Source: Planktomarina sp. (GTDB taxonomy: Bacteria > Pseudomonadota > Alphaproteobacteria > Rhodobacterales > Rhodobacteraceae). From it: a DNA stretch of 9,979 nt. Where the stretch lies: contig JADHLF010000059.1 of the NCBI GenBank assembly GCA_016780825.1, forward strand, positions 1 through 9,979. The letters run 5' to 3'. The notes beneath the pieces are model-generated. The model was not told the origin of the DNA. It searched no databases and saw only the letters and a program-made list of their open reading frames with translations. The position numbers and the translations under genes were made by a program. Numbering within the stretch: the first letter of the stretch is position 1; the number at the start of each line of letters is the position of its first letter. Shown one piece after another: positions 6,277-9,979 of the stretch.

Positions 6277-7405
6277 ACTTTTTCACCGCAACAGGCGGGT
6301 TGCCCGGAATGGGCAGGCCGCGCAGGGCTTTGTTCGAGCGCATATATTGCGGCGCATAAGCCGCCTCGGCATTCAAGGCTTCTGCCGCATGCCAGGCCCA
6401 ACGAGGGTCGTTGAGCATGCCGCGCGCGAGCGCCACCATATCCGCCTGCCCCGAACGAATAACGGCCTCGGCCTGATGCGGCTCAATAATCTGCCCGACA
6501 GCCATCGTTGGCATTTGCGTGTGGCGGCGAATCTCCGCGGCAAACCCCGTTTGATACCCAGGCCCGACCTCGATATTTTGCTCAGGCGAATTGCCGGCGC
6601 TGGAAACATCGACGAAGTCACAGCCCCGCGCTTTCAAAGCCGCTGCGAATTGCGTGGATTCTGCGATATCCCAACTGGAATGCGCCACCCAATCTGTCGC
6701 TGAAAACCGCACGCCAAGCGCTTTATGCTTGGGCCAAACCGCAGCCACAGCGTCAAACACTTCGAGTGGGAATCGCATTCTATTCTCCAAGCTGCCGCCA
6801 TAGCTATCGGTGCGCAGATTGCTCAGAGGCGAGAGAAATTGATGCAGAAGATACCCATGCGCCGCATGCAACTCAGCCACCTCAAACCCGATACGATCTG
6901 CCCGAATGGCCGCATCGGCGAAGGCCGCCTTGATCCGATCCATCCCGGCCTCATCTAGGGCCGCGGGAGTCTCCCAGCCAAGCGGCGCATAGGGCGTGGC
7001 CGATGGGGCCTCGGTCGCCCAACCTCTTGGGTCGGAGGCAGGAATTGGCTTGCCACCGAGCCAAGGCAGATCCGTCGAGCCCTTACGCCCCGCATGGCCC
7101 AATTGAATACCCATCGTGGTATTGCCAAATGTTTGGCAAAACTCGACAACGCGTTTCAAACTCGCTTCTTGGGCATCGGTGCAAAGGCTCAAACAGCCGG
7201 GTGAAATCCGGCCCGCCATTTCAACGCCCACCGCTTCGGTAATGATCAAGCCAACGCCAGAGACCGCATATTGCCCCAGGTGCATCAAATGCCAATCGGT
7301 CGCGGCGCCCTCATCGGCACTATATTGGCACATGGGCGCCACGATAATCCTGTTGCGCAGCTCAATGCCTGCCAGGGTAATAGGTGAAAATAATTTACTG
7401 GCCAT
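6275..7405 (-). CDS. NADH:flavin oxidoreductase, Old Yellow Enzyme family (YqjM/XenA class)
   Basis: This 376-residue FMN enzyme forms a TIM barrel and reduces activated C=C bonds (enones, nitro compounds, electrophiles) with NAD(P)H. Diagnostic residues of the thermophilic-like YqjM class are at their usual places: C26 and Y28 in VAPMCQYSA, Q101 and H104 in IQLGHAGRK, H180 and H183 with Y185 in ELHAAHGYLLHQF, R233 near VRFSATDW, and R328 in ARGMLNDP for FMN phosphate. The family is usually 340-370 residues, so this is near normal with a slightly longer tail. The reading frame stays open for 80 codons upstream of 7405, but that stretch is arginine-rich, lacks homology to the fold and lies in the divergent control region. 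The MASKLFSPIT start matches the family. GAGGGG lies about 10 nt before this ATG. The natural substrate is unknown; detoxification is usual for relatives. Confidence 0.92.
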   Translation of the reverse strand: MASKLFSPITLAGIELRNRIIVAPMCQYSADEGAATDWHLMHLGQYAVSGVGLIITEAVGVEMAGRISPGCLSLCTDAQEASLKRVVEFCQTFGNTTMGIQLGHAGRKGSTDLPWLGGKPIPASDPRGWATEAPSATPYAPLGWETPAALDEAGMDRIKAAFADAAIRADRIGFEVAELHAAHGYLLHQFLSPLSNLRTDSYGGSLENRMRFPLEVFDAVAAVWPKHKALGVRFSATDWVAHSSWDIAESTQFAAALKARGCDFVDVSSAGNSPEQNIEVGPGYQTGFAAEIRRHTQMPTMAVGQIIEPHQAEAVIRSGQADMVALARGMLNDPRWAWHAAEALNAEAAYAPQYMRSNKALRGLPIPGNPPVAVKK

Positions 7406-7451
7406 TTGGATCGCGCCCCTCTTGCATGGATTAAACTCTGCCAATTGAACA

Positions 7452-7480
7452 AATTCGCAAGTGCCACCAGCTTGCAAATT
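7452..7480. repeat. Inverted repeat, possible operator
   Basis: Arms AATTCGCAAG (7452-7461) and CTTGCAAATT (7471-7480) match at 9 of 10 positions around a 9-nt spacer. The site lies 47-75 bp upstream of the OYE start, a suitable place for a repressor or activator. No regulator gene sits beside it in the window, so the binding partner is unknown. Confidence 0.4.
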
Positions 7481-7535
7481 GGGCCACAAATAGCAAATCG
7501 TTATTTCCCGCCTATCTGTGATCCGTTTGACCCCA

Positions 7536-7575
7536 GCCTGCGCAAAGATCGCGGCCACAGCCGGTTTGCGCAGGC
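7536..7575. repeat. Long perfect inverted repeat / hairpin in divergent region
   Basis: The arms GCCTGCGCAAA (7536-7546) and TTTGCGCAGGC (7565-7575) are perfect over 11 bp. Inside the 18-nt spacer, CGGC (7552-7555) can pair with GCCG (7560-7563) around a 4-nt loop. It sits between the divergent OYE and sulfatase-family starts, and no T-run follows on either strand, which favours an operator or structured leader over a terminator. Its function is inferred. Confidence 0.5.
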
Positions 7576-7650
7576 GACCGGAAATAGGCACTCTGATCAC
7601 AAGAATCACTCCCGGGCGCCGCGCGCGCCGCAAAAGGACACACACCCGCC

Positions 7651-9309
7651 ATGAATATTTTGTTCATCATGTATGACCAATTGCGCTTTGACTACCTCTC
7701 CTGCGCCGGCCACCCGCATTTGCACACACCAAATTTTGACCGCTTGGCCGCCATGGGCGTTAGGTTCACCAACGCCTATGTCCAATCGCCGATCTGCGGC
7801 GGCTCGCGCATGTGTTTTTACACGGGCCGCTACGCCTCCTCTCATGGGGCGCAGTGGAATGGCTTTCCTCTCCGGGTTGGCGAAATGACCATGGGCGATC
7901 ACCTGCGCAACTCTGGCATGGACTGCTGGCTGATTGGCAAAACCCATATGAAAGCCGATGCCGCGGGCATGGCGCGGCTGGGGTTAAGCCCCGACAGCGT
8001 GATCGGAGCACGCCAAGCGGAATGCGGCTTTGACACTTGGATCCGGGACGATGGGCTTTGGGCCTATGGTCCGGACGGGTTTTATGATGAAAAGCGCTCG
8101 CCCTATAATGAATATCTCAAATCCCAAGGCTACCAATCGGAAAATCCATGGGCTGATTTTGCCAATGCGGGCGTGGATGACGAAGAGATTGCCAGCGGTT
8201 GGATTTTCAGAAATGCCGATAAACCGGCCAATATTGCCGAAGAGCACAGCGAAACGCCTTGGTTGACCAGCAAGACGATCGAATTCATCGAAACCCGCGA
8301 CAAAACAACCCCCTGGATGGCCCATGTCAGCTATATCAAACCCCATTGGCCCTATATCGTGCCGGCACCCTACCACACTATGTATGATGCCCGCCATGTG
8401 CCACCTGCCAAGCGCCACGCGATGGAGCAAGAGGACCCCCATCCGGTTTTTGGCGCCTATCAGGGCAATAAGATTGCGCAAGCCTTCCAAAAAGAAGAGG
8501 TCCGCCAAAAGGTGATCCCCGCCTATATGGGATTGATCAAACAATGCGATGATCAGCTGGGCCGGCTGCTGACCTATCTTGAAAGCAGTGGCCGCCTCCA
8601 AGACACTATGATCGTTCTGACATCGGATCATGGAGATTACTTGGGCGACCATTGGCTCGGCGAGAAAGACCTGTTTCACGACGCATCGGCGAAAATCCCA
8701 ATGATCATCTATGACCCACGTCCCGCGGCAGACAAGGCGCGCGGCACGACTTGCGACGCGCTGGTGGAATCCATTGATTTGGCGGCGAGCTTTGTCGAGG
8801 CCGCTGGCGGGACAGTGCCGGAGCATATCATTGAGGGCCGGAGCCTCATCCCCTGGCTGCATGGGAAACGCCCTGACTGGCGCTCCTTTGCGATCAGCGA
8901 ATATGACTATTCCGCCACGCCGCAGGCGGTGAAACTCGGGTTAGAGCCTCGAGACGCACGCCTTTTTATGGTCTTTGACGGGCGTTTTAAACTGATGCAT
9001 GCCGAAGGTGGCTTCCGCCCGATGCTGTTTGATCTGAAAACCGATCCCGATGAGTTTATTGATCTGGCCAAGAGCGATGGGCACCAAGCAGAGATTGAAC
9101 GGCTCTATGGCATGCTCGCAAAATGGGGCCGGAGGATGAGCCAAAGGGTGACAAAATCAGATGAGGATATCAAGGCCATGCGCGGCCTCTCTCTGCGGCG
9201 CGGGATATTGCCCTTTTTGGCCGATGGAACGGAGGTGGATGCCGAATTACTGTCGAGATATCGCGGAACCGTAAAGGGCAAGACCGTGACGCGGCCAGAT
9301 GAGGGGTGA
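7651..9309 (+). CDS. Sulfatase / phosphonate monoester hydrolase family protein (alkaline phosphatase superfamily) with altered CxGxR motif
   Basis: This 552-residue hydrolase should cleave sulfate, phosphate or phosphonate esters. Metal ligands are recognisable: D9 with Q10 in MYDQLRFDY, and D326 with H327 in TSDHGDYLGDH. Other active-site residues are K97 and H99 (GKTH), H232 (YIKPHWPY) and K339 (GEKDLFHDAS). The DQ pair and the KPH-x-PY-x5-PYH-x-MY block resemble the phosphonate monoester hydrolase/phosphodiesterase branch from Rhizobium and Burkholderia more than classic arylsulfatases. The nucleophile region reads PICGGSRMCFYTGR: C49 and R53 are kept, but the proline at +2 of the formylglycine motif C-x-P-x-R is glycine. 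There is no signal peptide, so it is cytoplasmic, as in that branch. It starts right at the first beta strand. No formylglycine-generating enzyme is in the window. The substrate is unknown, and activity depends on whether C49 is converted. Confidence 0.88.
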   Translation: MNILFIMYDQLRFDYLSCAGHPHLHTPNFDRLAAMGVRFTNAYVQSPICGGSRMCFYTGRYASSHGAQWNGFPLRVGEMTMGDHLRNSGMDCWLIGKTHMKADAAGMARLGLSPDSVIGARQAECGFDTWIRDDGLWAYGPDGFYDEKRSPYNEYLKSQGYQSENPWADFANAGVDDEEIASGWIFRNADKPANIAEEHSETPWLTSKTIEFIETRDKTTPWMAHVSYIKPHWPYIVPAPYHTMYDARHVPPAKRHAMEQEDPHPVFGAYQGNKIAQAFQKEEVRQKVIPAYMGLIKQCDDQLGRLLTYLESSGRLQDTMIVLTSDHGDYLGDHWLGEKDLFHDASAKIPMIIYDPRPAADKARGTTCDALVESIDLAASFVEAAGGTVPEHIIEGRSLIPWLHGKRPDWRSFAISEYDYSATPQAVKLGLEPRDARLFMVFDGRFKLMHAEGGFRPMLFDLKTDPDEFIDLAKSDGHQAEIERLYGMLAKWGRRMSQRVTKSDEDIKAMRGLSLRRGILPFLADGTEVDAELLSRYRGTVKGKTVTRPDEG

Positions 9310-9316
9310 CGAGGGA

Positions 9317-9482
9317 TCACCTGTCAGACAGCACACCCGCGGCTTCGTAGATTTGTTTTTTCGATGCTGCGCCCTGCGCCTAGGTCTGGGCCATGAGATT
9401 TACCGCATCGGGCGTGAGCCCCACTCATGCGCGCCTGCCATTGACCTCGGGCTTTGAGACCGGCGCCGATGCCAGTGAGTGA
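9317..9482 (-). pseudogene. Decayed gene fragment, family not recognised (one frameshift and one nonsense codon)
   Basis: On the minus strand, one frame reads GIGAGLKARGQWQARMSG (from 9473). A second frame reads GLTPDAVNLMAQT, TAG, AQGAASKKQIYEAAGVLSDR and then a stop at 9319-9317. Dropping one G from the GGGG run (CCCC at 9419-9422 on the plus strand) joins both frames into one protein-like sentence, and the TAG (9382-9380) is then the only interruption. The composition looks like real protein, rich in Ala, Gly and charged helices. No start codon or ribosome site is visible upstream, where hairpins intervene, so this would be the C-terminal end of a lost gene. I do not recognise the family. 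It ends 7 bp from the sulfatase-family stop, convergently. Chance resemblance is the alternative. Confidence 0.45.
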
Positions 9483-9498
9483 GTAAGTTGGAAAAGCT

Positions 9499-9526
9499 AT
9501 TTTAGCCCATCGAAACGGGCTAAAAT
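9499..9526. terminator. Hairpin with 10-bp perfect stem, terminator-like
   Basis: ATTTTAGCCC (9499-9508) pairs perfectly with GGGCTAAAAT (9517-9526) around an 8-nt loop. On the minus strand it is followed by AGCTTTT, so it best fits termination of transcripts coming from the lipoprotein gene to its right; A-rich flanks make it usable in the plus direction as well. Confidence 0.55.
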
Positions 9527-9534
9527 CTGTAAGT

Positions 9535-9565
9535 CCAACGAGGCAAGCAAAAGCTTGCCTCTTGG
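9535..9565. terminator. Strong hairpin just downstream of the lipoprotein gene
   Basis: GAGGCAAGC (9540-9548) and GCTTGCCTC (9553-9561) form a perfect 9-bp stem with an AAAA loop. CCAA (9535-9538) and TTGG (9562-9565) extend it by four pairs past one bulged base. It begins 4 nt after the stop of the minus-strand lipoprotein gene. There is no T-run right after it, so it may be a first-stage terminator or an mRNA 3'-end stabiliser working with the hairpin at 9499-9526. Confidence 0.55.
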
Positions 9566-9569
9566 GATA

Positions 9570-9698
9570 TTACATTTTGTTCATTGTTGGTTCAGCTGCA
9601 ACCGTACGCGCTGAGCTGCCATCGGTGCCATTGGTTGCGGAGCAAGCGGACAAAGCAAGGGTCGCGCATACCAGAAGCATGGATCCAATTTTAGACAT
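9570..9698 (-). CDS. Small lipoprotein, 42 residues, hypothetical
   Basis: This short minus-strand gene encodes a secreted lipoprotein: MSKIGS, a hydrophobic core (MLLVCATLALS), and the lipobox LSAC with the lipidated cysteine at residue 19. The mature part is only 24 residues, polar and Ser/Thr/Gly rich, ending TMNKM. AAAGG lies about 7 nt before the ATG, and hairpins follow directly after the stop, so it has the signs of an independent, expressed unit. The size and design recall entericidin-like and other tiny envelope lipoproteins of Proteobacteria, but there is not enough sequence to assign a family. Residue D20 or similar that would keep it in the inner membrane is absent (the +2 residue is Ser), so outer-membrane sorting is possible. 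Function is unknown. Confidence 0.7.
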   Translation of the reverse strand: MSKIGSMLLVCATLALSACSATNGTDGSSARTVAAEPTMNKM

Positions 9699-9731
9699 AT
9701 TAGTACCTTTCATAACTGTGTTATGCTTCAA

Positions 9732-9760
9732 CATATGTCAGTGTGTAAGGTTTATGGCAA
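9732..9760 (-). promoter_or_regulatory. Possible promoter of the small lipoprotein gene
   Basis: On the minus strand, TTGCCA (9760-9755, five of six bases of the -35 consensus) and CATATG (9737-9732, a weak -10) are 17 bp apart, about 34 bp before the ATG at 9698. The -10 match is poor, so this is tentative. Confidence 0.35.
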
Positions 9761-9979
9761 GTTAAGATGTGAATTGCCCAGCTGGCATTTAAAAATTCGG
9801 GCAATTTTGCGACAAGCGTCGCGGCGTATCAAAGACAAGAGTGTAAGATAATCCTATAACCCCTACGCCATTCGAAAAGAGCAGTGCCTTGCCCATCCAT
9901 CAGCCACTCAACGCACAAACGGTGGCCGAAAACGGAGTTGGGAGGGAAAAAAATTGCTCCTGTGGTGCGGGCCAGTGAT
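9761..9979. other. Right-end region with no recognised gene; one inverted repeat
   Basis: An inverted repeat, AATTGCCC (9772-9779) and GGGCAATT (9799-9806), is separated by a 19-nt AT-rich spacer and followed on the plus strand by TTTT-like sequence, so it could be a terminator. Beyond it, a minus-strand frame stays open from the right edge to a stop near 9827 (about 50 codons), and one plus-strand frame stays open to the edge without a start codon. Neither matches a family I know. A gene may begin or end beyond the window. Confidence 0.3.

Larger units (their letters stand above)
7406..7650. promoter_or_regulatory. Divergent intergenic region between OYE and sulfatase-family gene
   Basis: This 245-bp gap should hold both promoters. 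It carries two separate inverted repeats, annotated individually at 7452-7480 and 7536-7575. CCAATT (7441-7446) and AATTGG (7477-7482) further extend the symmetry of the first. I see no convincing -35/-10 pair. AAAAGGA (7632-7638) is 12 nt before the sulfatase-family ATG, a long spacing for a ribosome site. Confidence 0.4.

Noticed and set aside
7406..7645. N-terminal extension of the OYE protein
   Set aside because: The OYE fold begins at the 7405 start, the upstream peptide is arginine-rich with no recognisable domain, and the stretch contains the divergent control region.
7984..8862. 292-codon minus-strand frame inside the sulfatase-family gene
   Set aside because: Antisense to a gene with conserved metal and active-site motifs; no independent ribosome site or domain seen.
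7651..9309. Choline sulfatase (BetC) assignment
   Set aside because: The nucleophile region and C-terminal part do not resemble BetC, and no choline/betaine genes are nearby; the PMH-like blocks fit better.
9562..9765. 67-codon plus-strand frame opposite the small lipoprotein
   Set aside because: The minus strand has a lipobox, ribosome site and terminators; the plus frame starts within the terminator hairpin with a non-ATG codon.
9772..9806. Inverted repeat as the end of an insertion sequence
   Set aside because: No transposase, target duplication or partner terminal repeat is visible, so only a plain inverted repeat is claimed.

Overview
The window looks like part of the chromosome of a marine alphaproteobacterium, probably Rhodobacterales (roseobacter-like). 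This is inference from the moderately GC-rich coding sequence, the AT-rich intergenic regions, the TRAP-type transporter and the density of small oxidoreductases. No rRNA, tRNA, CRISPR array or intact mobile element was seen.

Layout. The left edge holds the 5' part of a TRAP transporter substrate-binding protein on the minus strand (1-590). Diverging from it is a FadR-type GntR regulator (778-1449), whose stop overlaps by 4 bp the start of a D-2-hydroxyacid dehydrogenase (1446-2372). A hairpin at 2373-2410 fills the gap to a convergent minus-strand group: IdnO-like gluconate 5-dehydrogenase (4371-5138), a 196-bp gap with a possible promoter and operator, then an LtnD-like beta-hydroxyacid dehydrogenase (3272-4174) overlapping by 4 bp a TIM-barrel sugar isomerase/epimerase (2412-3275). 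Diverging from idnO across 70 bp is an IdnD-like L-idonate 5-dehydrogenase (5209-6249). Next come a convergent Old Yellow Enzyme of the YqjM class (6275-7405), a 245-bp divergent region with two notable inverted repeats, and a cytoplasmic sulfatase/phosphonate monoester hydrolase family enzyme (7651-9309) whose nucleophile motif is altered (C-G-G-S-R). The right end (9310-9979) has an apparent pseudogene fragment, two adjacent strong hairpins, and a 42-residue lipoprotein gene on the minus strand.

How the genes may work together. IdnD and IdnO are the best-supported pair: L-idonate to 5-keto-D-gluconate to D-gluconate. The 2-hydroxyacid dehydrogenase belongs to a family that includes 2-ketoaldonate reductases, so it could feed the pair by making L-idonate from 2-keto-L-gulonate. 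The TRAP protein and the GntR regulator would then be the importer and the control element. The LtnD-like dehydrogenase and TIM-barrel isomerase suggest a second sugar-acid branch such as threonate-like acids. No sugar-acid kinase, aldolase or dehydratase is in view, so the pathway is incomplete here. This assembly is inference from family membership and gene order. The OYE and the sulfatase-family gene have no clear mechanistic link to it.
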